The notes below the pieces were generated by a model. That model was not told the origin of the DNA, did not search any database, and saw only the letters and a program-made list of their open reading frames with translations. This document shows, piece by piece, positions 32,033 through 41,507 of a stretch of 64,000 bases of DNA. The stretch's first letter is position 1. Each line of letters begins with the position of its first letter. A program made the translations under genes and the position numbers. This stretch comes from RYN-111 sp963760125 (GTDB lineage Bacteria; Actinomycetota; Actinomycetes; Mycobacteriales; SCTD01), in contig CAVXBV010000007.1 of the NCBI GenBank assembly GCA_963760125.1, positions 558,001 through 622,000 on the forward strand, given 5' to 3'.

Positions 32033-33973
32033 TCAGGTCAGCGGCTCGGGCAGGTCGCGGGTGTGGAGGATGGTCAGGGACGTGACCGCGCGGGTCAGCG
32101 CGACGTAGAGCGTCCGCAGCGGGAGGTCGGCCGGCTCGAGCAGGACGACGTGGTCGAACTCCAGGCCCTTGACCGCGGTGGCGGGCGCGAGGGTGACGCC
32201 GGAGGTGAGGCCCTCGTCACCCAAGTGGTGCCACGGCAGGTCCGCCCCGGTCAAGGCGGCGCCGTACGCGCTCGGGTGGGCGGCGACCACGGCGATCAGG
32301 CCGGTGTCCTGCAGCGCGCGGACCCGCTCGACCAGGGCGGTGTCGAGGTCCGTGGTGCGCCTGGTCGTGAGGGCGCCGACGACGTGCCTCAGCGACGTGG
32401 CCGGGGGCAGCTCCGGGGCGATGACGGGCAGCAACCGGTTGGCGAGGTCCAGCACGTCACGTGGCACGCGGTAGCCGATCGTCAGGGCCTGAACCGTCCC
32501 GTCGGGCTTTCCCAGGTGCTCGAGAACCGTGCGCCAGTCGCGCGACGCCCAGGGGGTCGTGCCCTGCGCGAGGTCGCCCAGGACGGTGGCTGATCCGGCG
32601 ACGCAGCGGCGGCCGACGACGCGCAGCTGCATCGCCGACAGGTCCTGTGCCTCGTCGAGCACGACGTGCGCGAACCCGGTGGCGCGTTCCAGCAGGGAGG
32701 ACGCCTCGTCCAGCAGGGGTAGGTCGGCCGGGGTCCACCGGCGAGCTGTGCGCAGCAGCAGCGCCTGCTCGTCGTCGGAGAAGGTCCCCCGCGCCGCGGT
32801 GGCCAGCAGCGCCGGATCGGACAGCACCGACTGCACCAGGACGGTGGCCTTGACCGGTGGCCAGGCGGCGTCCACGTAGGAGCGGACGTGCTTGCTCCCG
32901 GCGAGCCGACGGACCGCGTCGCCGGACTGCGCGATGCCCTCCTCGTCCATCTGCCGCACGATCAGCGAGGCCAGAGCAGCGGCGAGCGCCGTACGTCCGG
33001 CGTCCCAGGCCAGACCGCGACCGCGCACAGCCCGTTCGGCCTCGCGGACCTCCTCCGGCCAGACCCGCCAACGGCGCGTGCCGTAGGCGTGCACCAGCGG
33101 CTCCGTCGGCCGGACAACCCGAGACCAGAGCGCGCGTTCGAGGACCCCGGCCATCCGGGCGTCCCCCTTGAGAGCCGCGACCTGGTCGGTGTCCGTCCCG
33201 GTCACCCGCACGACCGGACAGAGCTCGCTGACGGTTGACTGGGTGACCCGCACCTCGCCCAGCGCGGGCAGGACCTCCTGCACGTAGGACAGGAACGCCC
33301 GGTTGGGGCCCACGATCAGGACACCCGTCGCGAGCCGCTGGCGGTGCGCGTAGAGCAGGTAGGCCGCCCGGTGCAGCCCCACGGCCGTCTTGCCGGTCCC
33401 CGGGGCGCCTTGGACCGCGATCGTGTCGCTGAGCGGCGCCCGCACCAGCACGTCCTGCTCGGGCTGGATGGTCGCCACGATGTCGCGCATCGGTCCGGTG
33501 CGCGGCCGCTCGATGTCCTCGACGAGCAGCGCAGAGACGCCGACGGCCTGGTCGAGCTCCTCGTCCTCGTACGCCGTCAGGGCGCCCTCGCGGAAGCCGA
33601 ACCGGCGTCGTAGGTCCACGCCCAGCCGGTCGGCCGAGGTCGCGCGGTAGAACGGCTGGGACACCGGCGCGCGCCAGTCCACGACCACCGCTTCGCCGTC
33701 CCGCCCGGTGACGTGCCGGCGACCGACGTGGAAGACCTCGCCCTCCTGCACGTCGGGCGCGTAGTTGAGCCGGCCGAAGAACAGCGGCGTCACGCCGTCG
33801 TCGAGCAGCTGGTCGTAGCGACGGGCCAGCGTCGCGGCCAGCGCGCGGGTCGTCAGCTCGTCATTGCCCCATTGGCTCTGGTTGTCGAGCAGCCACGTGG
33901 TGCTCTCCCGCATCCGATGCAGATCTGCTCGCGCTCGGGCGAGGTGCGCCCGTTCGGCAGCGAGGACATCCAC
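32033..33973 (-). CDS. helR: HelR/HelD-type RNA polymerase-recycling ATPase
   Basis: A 646-residue UvrD-like ATPase. GTG 33973 is preferred over ATG 33913 because the extra residues (VDVLAAERAHLARARADLHR) look like the N-terminal coiled coil of HelR, and TAGTCT sits 7 nt upstream. LFFGRL and VVVDWRAPVSQPFYRA are HelD-specific, Walker A is GAPGTGKTAV, Walker B is VVLDEAQD, and YVALTRAV is motif VI. HelD proteins displace RNA polymerase from DNA; the HelR subgroup also removes rifamycins. No rifamycin-associated promoter element is seen, so drug induction is not predicted. Confidence 0.82.
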   Translation of the reverse strand: MDVLAAERAHLARARADLHRMRESTTWLLDNQSQWGNDELTTRALAATLARRYDQLLDDGVTPLFFGRLNYAPDVQEGEVFHVGRRHVTGRDGEAVVVDWRAPVSQPFYRATSADRLGVDLRRRFGFREGALTAYEDEELDQAVGVSALLVEDIERPRTGPMRDIVATIQPEQDVLVRAPLSDTIAVQGAPGTGKTAVGLHRAAYLLYAHRQRLATGVLIVGPNRAFLSYVQEVLPALGEVRVTQSTVSELCPVVRVTGTDTDQVAALKGDARMAGVLERALWSRVVRPTEPLVHAYGTRRWRVWPEEVREAERAVRGRGLAWDAGRTALAAALASLIVRQMDEEGIAQSGDAVRRLAGSKHVRSYVDAAWPPVKATVLVQSVLSDPALLATAARGTFSDDEQALLLRTARRWTPADLPLLDEASSLLERATGFAHVVLDEAQDLSAMQLRVVGRRCVAGSATVLGDLAQGTTPWASRDWRTVLEHLGKPDGTVQALTIGYRVPRDVLDLANRLLPVIAPELPPATSLRHVVGALTTRRTTDLDTALVERVRALQDTGLIAVVAAHPSAYGAALTGADLPWHHLGDEGLTSGVTLAPATAVKGLEFDHVVLLEPADLPLRTLYVALTRAVTSLTILHTRDLPEPLT

Positions 33974-33991
33974 TTCTGGGAGACTAACGGG
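33974..33991. promoter_or_regulatory. 18-bp bidirectional leaderless promoter
   Basis: Between the helR and DAHP synthase start codons, TAGTCT on the minus strand (33986-33981, 7 nt from GTG 33973) overlaps GAGACT on the plus strand (33980-33985, 6 nt from GTG 33992). The plus hexamer keeps the key -11 A and -7 T only. Confidence 0.45.
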
Positions 33992-35378
33992 GTGACCCAC
34001 CTGCTCGATCCCACCGCCGGCGCCGGATCCTCCCGCGACGGGCTGGACGCCTGGCGCGACCTGCCCGCCGCCCAGCAGCCGAACTGGCCCGACCGTGCCG
34101 TCCTCGACGAGGTCATCGCGACCCTGACCACGGTGCCGCCGATCGTGCAGCCGCACGAGTGCGACGTGCTCATGACCCGCCTCGCTGCGGTGGCGCGGGG
34201 CGAGGCCTTCCTGCTCCAGGGCGGGGACTGCGCGGAGACCTTCGACGCCAACACCGCCGAGGGCATCCGCGGCAAGGTCCGCACCCTGCTGCAGATGGCC
34301 ATCGTCCTGACGTACGGCGCGTAGATGCCGGTCGTCAAGGTCGGCCGGATGGCCGGGCAGTACGCCAAGCCGCGCAGCACCGACGTCGAGGTCGCGACCG
34401 GACTGCCGTCGTACCGCGGCGATGCGGTCAACGACCTGCACGGCGACCGCACCCCGGACCCGCGGCGGCTGGTGCGCGCCTACGCCAACAGCGCCGCGGC
34501 ACTGAACTTCATGCGCGCCATGGCGACCGACGGCAGCGCTGACCTCGAGAAGGTCCACGACTGGAACACCGCGTTCGTCGCCAGCAGCCCGCTGGGCCAC
34601 CGCTACGAGCAGCTGGCCACGCAGATCGAGCGCGCGCTGGCGTTCATGCGTGCCTGCGGCTTGGACATCTCGTCCATGCCGGCCACGCACGGGGTCGAGC
34701 TGTACGCGTCCCACGAGGCGCTGCTGCTGGAGTACGAGCGGGCGCTCACCCGGCACGACGAGAGCGGCGAGCGGGCTTATGCCCTGTCCGGCCACCTGGT
34801 CTGGGTCGGGGAGCGCACCCGGGACCTGGACGGCGCCCACGTCGACCTGCTCAGTCGCGTGGCCAACCCGATCGGCGTGAAGATCGGCCCGACGACCACG
34901 CCCGAGACGGCCGTCGCCCTGGCTGAGAAGCTCGACCCGGTCAGGGTTCCGGGGCGCCTCACGATGATCAGCCGCATGGGCGCCGGCAAGGTCCGCGACG
35001 TGCTCCCGGCGATCGTCCGGGCGGTCGAGGACGCCCGCGGGCCGGGCAGCGTGATCTGGTGCTGCGACCCGATGCACGGCAACACCACCGAGACCGCCAG
35101 CGGCTACAAGACGCGGCACTTCGACGACGTCATGGACGAGGTCCGCGGCTTCTTCGAGGTGCACGCAGCAGCTCGGGACCCACCCCGGCGGGGTCCACGT
35201 CGAGCTGACCGGCGACGACGTGACGGAGTGCACGGGTGGTGCCTACCAGCTCACCGACGCCGACCTCGCGGGTCGGTACGAGACGGCCTGCGACCCGCGG
35301 CTGAACAACGGTCAGTGCCTCGAGCTGGCGTTCCTCGTCGCCGAGATGCTGCAGCAGGCGCGGGTCACCACGCGCTGA
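33992..35378 (+). pseudogene. Class II DAHP synthase with in-frame TAG and a frameshift
   Basis: The full-length class II 3-deoxy-7-phosphoheptulonate synthase can be read across about 462 codons, the normal length. QGGDCAETFDAN, PVVKVGRMAGQYAKPRSTD, WVGERTRDLDGAHV and CDPMHGNTTETASGYKTRHFD are all present. Two lesions break it. TAG at 34322-34324 replaces the usual Ser codon (TYGAS-MPVVKV, TCG to TAG by one base). An extra base near 35164-35167 shifts the frame so that the end (GTHPGGVHVELTGDDVTECTGG, NNGQCLELAFLVAEML) lies in another frame, stopping at 35378. Expressed as read, it would give a 110-residue fragment. An intact class I enzyme is encoded at 39150-40166. Confidence 0.85.
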
Positions 35379-35379
35379 G

Positions 35380-36707
35380 TCACGTCGCGGTGAACGTCGC
35401 CGAGGCCTGGTTCGTGCCGTCGTCCGCCCGCACCTGGTGGTCACCGGGGATGTTCTGCGGGTCGCGCGCCGCGATCTGCGTGGTGAAGCGGCCGCGCTCG
35501 TCCGCGACGACGGTCGAGGTCGACCCCGGCGCCGCCGAACCGGGCGAGGTAGTCGACCTGCACCGGTTGCCCCGGCGTCCAGCCCGCGCCGCTGACCGTG
35601 ATGTCGGTGTTGTTCGGCCCGCTGGTGGGGGACAGCTCGAGCGTCAGCGGCTCCGGGGTCACGGTCGGCTCGGGCGTCGCGGTCGGCGTCATCTCGGTCG
35701 GAGTGGGCGTGGGCGACGGGGTGATGACGTAGGTGCGGGGCGTCGGGCGCACGGACGGGGCGGGGGTCGGCGAGGCCGTGGGCCGAGGCGCCGCGGCGAG
35801 GACGGGTGCCTGGGTGACGACGGGGACGCCGCGGACGGCGCCTGCGGGGGAGATCGCGTCACCGCGACTGAGCATGATCCCGAGGCCCACGCCGGCGCCC
35901 ACAGCCAGCACCAGCCCGAGCGCGATGAGGGACAGGGAGTAGCGCCGTCGGGGCTCGTCGTCGAGGTCGTCGTCGTACGGCACCGCGTCGTCCGTCGGCA
36001 GGGACGCGGCGGCCTGCGCCTGGACCGTGGCGAGGATCTGCTCGCGCGCGGCATCCGGCAGGGCGACCACCGTGAGCCCGGTGAGCAGGCGTCGGGCGCG
36101 CTCCTGCGCGTCCAGGACGTCCGCGCAGCGGCCGCAGGACTGCACGTGACGCCAGGTCGTGGCATCGCGGGCGGCCAGGGGACCACCCTCGGCGAGCCGG
36201 GCCAGGGCGCCGAGGTCGACGGCGTGACCGACGAGCGACAGCGGCGTCCCGCCGAGCAACGTCGGCAGGAACTGCAGGCGGGCTGCGCCGACGACCTCGA
36301 TCGCTGCGTCGGCCTCGATCCCGAGGACGGTGCCGACCGCCGTCGCGGGCAGGTCGTAGGAGTCCCGCAGCAGCAGGGCAGCGCGTTCGCGCTCCGGCCG
36401 GGCCTCGAGGGCCTCCGCCAGCCGGACCTGGTTGGAGTCCCCGCTCAGCACGCCTCCACCGACGGGCAGCGAGTCCTCGCTGGCCCCGGTCACGGCGCGC
36501 CCGCGCACGCGGGCCCTCGCGAACCACCAGCCCACTGGCTCGCCGACCCCGTCCGGCTCCGAGGCCACGGCGTCCACGAGGTCGAGGGCGCTGCGCGAGG
36601 ACCACCTCGATCGCCTGCTCCTGAGGGCAGCCGAGCCGACGCACGGCGTCGTGGACGCGGTCGGCGTGGACCCGCACCGTCGCCATGAGCTCGTCCACCA
36701 CCAGCAT
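35380..36707 (-). pseudogene. Sigma-like/zinc-finger anti-sigma/TIG fusion gene with two frameshifts
   Basis: Read across frames, the product is about 440 residues. ATG 36707 begins a degenerate sigma region 2 (VHADRVHDAVRRLGCPQEQA). Region 4 (ERERAALLLRDSYDLPATAVGTVLGI), a zinc finger (HVQSCGRCADVLD), one transmembrane helix (LSLIALGLVLAVGAGVGLGIM), a Pro/Thr linker and an outside TIG-like domain (SPTSGPNNTDITVSGAGWTPGQPV) follow. One extra base near 36590-36600 separates the first 33 residues from the rest. Another extra base near 35520-35530 separates the last 45 (TVVADERGRFTTQI). Stop is TGA at 35382-35380. Either damaged or mis-sequenced. Confidence 0.65.
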
Positions 36708-36725
36708 CCGTCTACCTTAGGCAGC
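36708..36725. promoter_or_regulatory. 18-bp bidirectional leaderless promoter
   Basis: The 7-bp core TACCTTA (36713-36719) reads TACCTT on the plus strand, 7 nt before GTG 36726, and TAAGGT on the minus strand, 6 nt before ATG 36707. Both match TANNNT fully, and neither gene has a ribosome-binding site. Confidence 0.6.
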
Positions 36726-37705
<980 letters not shown>

Positions 37706-37709
<4 letters not shown>

Positions 37710-39085
37710 TGCGCGTGGATCGTCGTCAGCGCCCGGTCACCCGAGGGGTTGCCGCACCATGCGCCGTTCATGAACGTGGTCACGCCGACCCGGCGGACGT
37801 CGTACTGCTGCTGCACGGCGGTCCGGGTGTCGACGGCGCCCTTGCCCGGCGTGTAGGCGAAGACGTCGAAGCCGCGGGTGAGGTCGTTGGCGTAGAGGTA
37901 CTTCGGGTTCTTGTACTGCTTCGCGCTCCAGGTGTCGGCATCGAGAGCGGTGAAGGACGCGAGCTCCTTCGGGACGCCGATGCGGCCGACGGTGTCGACG
38001 ATGCGCACCCCCGCGGCGTAGCCCGCGTTCGAGAACGTCGTGTTCGACGGACCGAAGTCGAGCACGTGCGCGGTGCAGGTGAGGGTCCCGCTGTTGGTCG
38101 TCGCGGTCAGGCTGTTCTGCGGGTTGAAGGCGTAGAAACCCGTCTTGACCGGGACGAGCTCGTTGGTGATGTCGTAGACCGTGACGCCTCCGACGTTGCA
38201 CACGCCGTTGGCCGCGGCACCGGCCTGCTCGTCCGTGACGTAGAGGGTCTTCTCGTCCGCCGTCAGGTCCGCCCCGTGGCTGATGTTGACGGCCGGGTCC
38301 ACGATCCGGGTGATGACCGTCGGGAGGGCGGGCTTGGTCGTGTCGAGGATCAACGTCTCGGTCAGCGCCGCGCTGTACCCGCGGGTGCCCTTCTTGTTGA
38401 AGGAGATGTCGTGGCTCGACAGGCCCGTCGGCAGGTCGAGCTGGTACACCTCCTTCATCTTCTTGACGTTGCTGACGTCGACGACGTTGATGCGACCGAG
38501 CATGCCTGTCCGGGAGCCGGACGTCTTCGGGGTGAGCTCGGAGTCGCTGACATAGAGGAATTTGCCACTCGGGTGCAGCGTGGAGTTGTGCGCCCCGTAC
38601 GCGATCTTCACGAACCCGACGGGCCTCGGGTTGCGGACGTCGGAGATGTCCACGGCGATGACCCCGAGCGCTGGCGTCACGCCCGCGGGGAAGCAGGGAG
38701 CCGACTTCACGCCGCCGTCGACCCCCATGAACACGATGGTGCCGCGGATCTGCACGTCGTTCTGCGTGACGTTGCACGGCAGGAACCCGACCAGCGGCGG
38801 CTTCGCCGGGTTGGCCGTCAGGTCGAACAACCGAAGGGCTCCGGTGCCGCCGTGCGCGTTCTCCGACGGGGCCACGGCGTAGTCGCGGCCCTTGATCGTC
38901 GCGAACTCGAGGTCGGTCCCGCCCGTGTACGACCAGTTCGAGACGGGCGTCAGGTCGACACCGACGCCCTTGGCCGGCGTGCCCTGCTTGCCGGCCTCGG
39001 CCGGGAGAGTGGGCGCGGCGGAGGACAACTGGGGGAGGGCGAGCAGCGTGGCGGCGGCGAGGGCGAGCAGGGTGCGGGTGCGCAC
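37706..39085 (-). CDS. Secreted LVIVD-repeat (beta-propeller-like) protein
   Basis: A 459-residue protein. GTG 39085 has AGGAG seven nt upstream and opens a normal signal peptide (RTRTLLALAAATLLALPQLSSAAP). The body has repeated units ending in hydrophobic-V-D phrases such as LGVIAVDISDVRNPRPVGFVKI, RINVVDVSNVKKMKEVYQL, ETLILDTTKPALPTVI and GVTVYDITNELVPVKTGF. These LVIVD repeats form a seven-bladed propeller in related proteins. There are four cysteines, probably paired outside the cell. Possible roles are surface adhesion or binding; no enzyme motif is seen. Confidence 0.8.
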
Positions 39086-39149
39086 GAAGGGACTCCTGGT
39101 GGTCGGCGGTCCTGTTCCCTTCGCCACCCGGGAGCCGTTTCCTGCTGGC

Positions 39150-40166
39150 TCAGGTGAGGCGACGTCCGACCATCGGCGGCAGGTCCCTGCACGCAGCGGC
39201 GAGCTGGTCGAGGTCGTCGCCGAGCAGGGCCTGCGGACCGTCGCAGAGCGCCGTCGTCGGGTCGGGGTGCACGTCCACGATGATCCCGTCGGCGCCGATG
39301 GCGATCGCCGCGCGCGACAGCGGGACGACCAGGTCGCGGCGGCCGCCCGAGTGCGACGGGTCCACGACGACCGGCAGGTGCGAGAGGCTGTGCACCATCG
39401 GCACGGCGGAGATGTCGAGGGTGTTGCGCGTGCCGGTCTCGAAGGTCCGGACGCCGCGCTCGCACAGGACGATGTCGAGGTTGCCGCGCTGCGCGACGTA
39501 CTCCGCGGCCATCAGCCACTCCTCGTAGGTCGCGGTCATGCCCCGCTTGAGCATCACCGGCTTGCCCGCGGAGCCGACAGCTTGCAGCAGCGCGAAGTTC
39601 TGCATGTTGCGGGTGCCGACCTGCAGCATGTCGGCCCACTCCGCGACGAGGGCCACGTCGGCGGCGTCGACCACCTCGGTGACGACCGGCAGGCCGGTCT
39701 CCTCGCGCACCTCAGCCAGGATGCGCAGGCCCTTCTCCCCGAGCCCCTGGAAGGCGTAGGGCGAGGTGCGCGGCTTGTACGCCCCCCCGCGCAGCAGGGT
39801 CGCCCCGGCGGCCTTGGCCATCTGCGCCGCAGCGAGCGTCTGCTCGGGCGTCTCGACCGCGCAGGGTCCGGCGATCAGGGTGAACGTGTCCGGGCCGATC
39901 GGTACGCCGGCGACCTGGACCGTCGTCGCCTCGGGGTGGTGCTCCCGGCTGACCAGCTTGTACGGCTTGGAGACCCGGACGACCTCGCCCACGCCGGGCA
40001 TCGCGCGCAGGTTCAGGCCCTGGAAGGCGACGACGTCACCGACCAGCCCGACGATGGTCCGCTGGACTCCTCGGCTGATGAAGGCGCTGCCGCCGGCCTG
40101 CTCCACACGGAAGACGACGGCGTCGATCTCCTCGGGGGTCGCGCCGGGGCGCATCACGACAACCAT
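39150..40166 (-). CDS. aroF: Class I-beta DAHP synthase
   Basis: A 338-residue 3-deoxy-7-phosphoheptulonate synthase of the KDO8P-synthase-like class. Residues 1-70 are the N-terminal ferredoxin-like regulatory domain (VVVMRPGATPEEIDAVV). The barrel has IAGPCAVET, LRGGAYKPRTSPYAFQGLG, VGTRNMQNFALLQAVG, LKRGMTATYEEWLMAAEYV and DPSHSGGRRDLV. The metal-binding Cys is in AGPCAVE. It joins PEP and erythrose-4-phosphate to start the shikimate pathway. ATG 40166 has CCAGGAG upstream. It is controlled by an attenuator with an aromatic leader peptide. With the class II gene broken, it may be the only working DAHP synthase in this region. Confidence 0.93.
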   Translation of the reverse strand: MVVVMRPGATPEEIDAVVFRVEQAGGSAFISRGVQRTIVGLVGDVVAFQGLNLRAMPGVGEVVRVSKPYKLVSREHHPEATTVQVAGVPIGPDTFTLIAGPCAVETPEQTLAAAQMAKAAGATLLRGGAYKPRTSPYAFQGLGEKGLRILAEVREETGLPVVTEVVDAADVALVAEWADMLQVGTRNMQNFALLQAVGSAGKPVMLKRGMTATYEEWLMAAEYVAQRGNLDIVLCERGVRTFETGTRNTLDISAVPMVHSLSHLPVVVDPSHSGGRRDLVVPLSRAAIAIGADGIIVDVHPDPTTALCDGPQALLGDDLDQLAAACRDLPPMVGRRLT

Positions 40167-40177
40167 CTGGTGCTCCT

Positions 40178-40214
40178 GGAAAAGGGAAGAGCCCCGGGCA
40201 GGGGCCCGGGGCTC
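40178..40214 (-). terminator. Attenuator (Rho-independent) terminator ahead of aroF
   Basis: On the minus strand the arms 40214-40204 and 40199-40189 (gagccccgggc/gcccggggctc) form a perfect 11-bp stem with a 4-nt loop. The stem is followed by ttcccttttcc down to 40178, just 11 nt before the aroF start. Confidence 0.85.
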
Positions 40215-40230
40215 GTGTGGTCAGGTGCGG

Positions 40231-40287
40231 TCAGCAGGCACCCGGCCGGGAGTCCCGGTCGGGAAAGCCATACCAGCGGGTGCGCAC
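40231..40287 (-). CDS. Aromatic leader peptide of aroF
   Basis: An 18-codon frame from GTG 40287 to TGA 40231 encodes VRTRWYGFPDRDSRPGAC. Trp5, Tyr6 and Phe8 are clustered, as expected for a peptide whose translation senses aromatic aminoacyl-tRNAs. Directly after these codons a stem of 10 bp with one mismatch (40263-40254/40250-40241) can form. It would pre-empt pairing with the terminator's left arm. Ribosomes stalled at Trp-Tyr-Gly-Phe would melt this stem, freeing its 3' half to pair with the terminator arm and let transcription continue into aroF. There is no ribosome-binding site; TACCGT lies 7 nt upstream, so the leader mRNA is probably leaderless. Confidence 0.7.
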   Translation of the reverse strand: MRTRWYGFPDRDSRPGAC

Positions 40288-40294
40288 GAGGACG

Positions 40295-40300
40295 ACGGTA
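40295..40300 (-). promoter_or_regulatory. -10 element of the aroF leader transcript
   Basis: TACCGT on the minus strand lies 7 nt before GTG 40287 of the leader peptide. No good -35 is visible. Confidence 0.5.
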
Positions 40301-40335
40301 CCCCACGTGAAGATCGCTCCACCGGTGGGGAGAGG

Positions 40336-40983
40336 ATGGGTCGCGTGACCACCCCCTTCAGCCGGATCGGCGCGAAGAAGCGGGCAGCGGGGTTGCCCAC
40401 GGACCGGCTCCCACCGGGCCAGTACATCCCGCGCGGCTGGCCGGTCCTGCACTACGGCAGGGTGCCCGCCTTTGACCCGGTGACCTGGGACCTCCACGTC
40501 TTCGGCGCGGTGGCAGGGCAGGAGCGGCGGCTGTCCTGGTCGGATGTCGAGGCGCTGCCCCGCGAGGAGATCACCGCCGACTTCCACTGCGTCACCAAGT
40601 TCTCCCTGCTCGACAGCACCTGGACCGGCATCGCCGTCCAGACGCTGCTCGACCTGGCGCCCCCCGGACCCACGGCCACGCACGTCATGGTCTGGGCGGA
40701 GTACGGCTACTCCTCGAACCTGCGGCTCGACGACGTTCGGCAGGGCCTGCTCGTGACGCATCGCAACGGTGAACCGCTGACCGCGGAGCACGGGTTCCCG
40801 TTACGACTGGTCGTGCCGCACCTGTACGCCTGGAAGGGCCCGAAGTGGGTGCGGGGCCTGGAGTACCTCACCGAGGACCGTCGTGGCTTCTGGGAGGAGC
40901 GCGGCTACCACAACCTCGGCGACCCGTGGCGGGAGCAGCGTTACTCCTACCAGGAGGACGCCGGCGACGGGCCGGAGCTCTAG
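40336..40983 (+). CDS. Molybdopterin-dependent oxidoreductase, sulfite oxidase-like
   Basis: A 215-residue protein of the SUOX/YedY molybdopterin domain. The molybdenum-ligating Cys85 lies in DFHCVTKFS. GIAVQTLLD, HVMVWAEYGYSSNL, PLTAEHGFPLRLVVPHLYAWKGPKWV and RGYHNLGDPWREQRY complete the domain. There is no Tat signal or haem domain, so it is a cytosolic minimal version. ATG 40336 follows ggggagagg closely; GTG 40345 is an alternative. The substrate is unknown. It shares one base with the next gene. Confidence 0.85.
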   Translation: MGRVTTPFSRIGAKKRAAGLPTDRLPPGQYIPRGWPVLHYGRVPAFDPVTWDLHVFGAVAGQERRLSWSDVEALPREEITADFHCVTKFSLLDSTWTGIAVQTLLDLAPPGPTATHVMVWAEYGYSSNLRLDDVRQGLLVTHRNGEPLTAEHGFPLRLVVPHLYAWKGPKWVRGLEYLTEDRRGFWEERGYHNLGDPWREQRYSYQEDAGDGPEL

Positions 40984-41507
40984 TGCTCGAGAGCGACGAA
41001 GACCTCACCCGCCTCCAGGACCTGCTGGACCGCTCCGCCGCGCGCGCCACCGAGCACCTCACCTCGATCGTCACGCCGGAGCGTCGCCTCACCGCCCTCC
41101 AGCTCGTCCAGGTCGTCCACGGGATGTCGACGCTGGCGCTGTCCACGGTCACGGCCGACGGCGAACCGCGGGTGTCCGCGGTCGACGGGCACTTCTTGCG
41201 AGGGCGCTGGCTGTTCACCACCAGCGGGACGTCTGCCAAGGCGGTGCACCTGAGGGCGCGCCCTGCGTGCTCAGCAGCGCACCTGCGGGGTGACGCGCTG
41301 GGCGTCTTCACCCACGGCCGGGCCGTGCTCATGACGCCGTCGGAGGTCCCCGACTGGGTCGAGAGCCACCTGGTCGCGCACTACGGCTCCTCACCGACGA
41401 GCTGGGGCGACGACATCGTCTACGCGTGGTTGCGACCCACCTGGATGGTGGCCTACGCCTTCGACCCGCCGGCGCTGCTGGAGGCGATCACGGCGACCGG
41501 GAGCTAG
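40983..41507 (+). CDS. Pyridoxamine 5'-phosphate oxidase-like flavin/F420-binding protein
   Basis: A 174-residue protein from GTG 40983, overlapping the preceding TAG. STLALSTVTADGEPRVSAVDGHFLRGRWLFTTSGTSAKAVHLRARPACSAAH is the split-barrel fold, with the cofactor-contacting Ser/Thr and Arg positions, and the C-terminus (YAWLRPTWMVAYAFDP) is typical. The family binds FMN, F420 or haem; the cofactor cannot be decided here. Its end overlaps the convergent transporter gene by 4 bp. Confidence 0.75.
   Translation: MLESDEDLTRLQDLLDRSAARATEHLTSIVTPERRLTALQLVQVVHGMSTLALSTVTADGEPRVSAVDGHFLRGRWLFTTSGTSAKAVHLRARPACSAAHLRGDALGVFTHGRAVLMTPSEVPDWVESHLVAHYGSSPTSWGDDIVYAWLRPTWMVAYAFDPPALLEAITATGS

Noticed and set aside
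33974..33991. Rifamycin-associated element controlling helR
   Set aside because: The 18-bp gap has no room for the known inverted-repeat element and shows only the overlapping -10 hexamers.
34322..34324. UAG as a recoded amino-acid codon in DAHP synthase
   Set aside because: A separate frameshift about 840 bp downstream would still destroy the protein, and no other in-frame UAG suggests recoding in this window.
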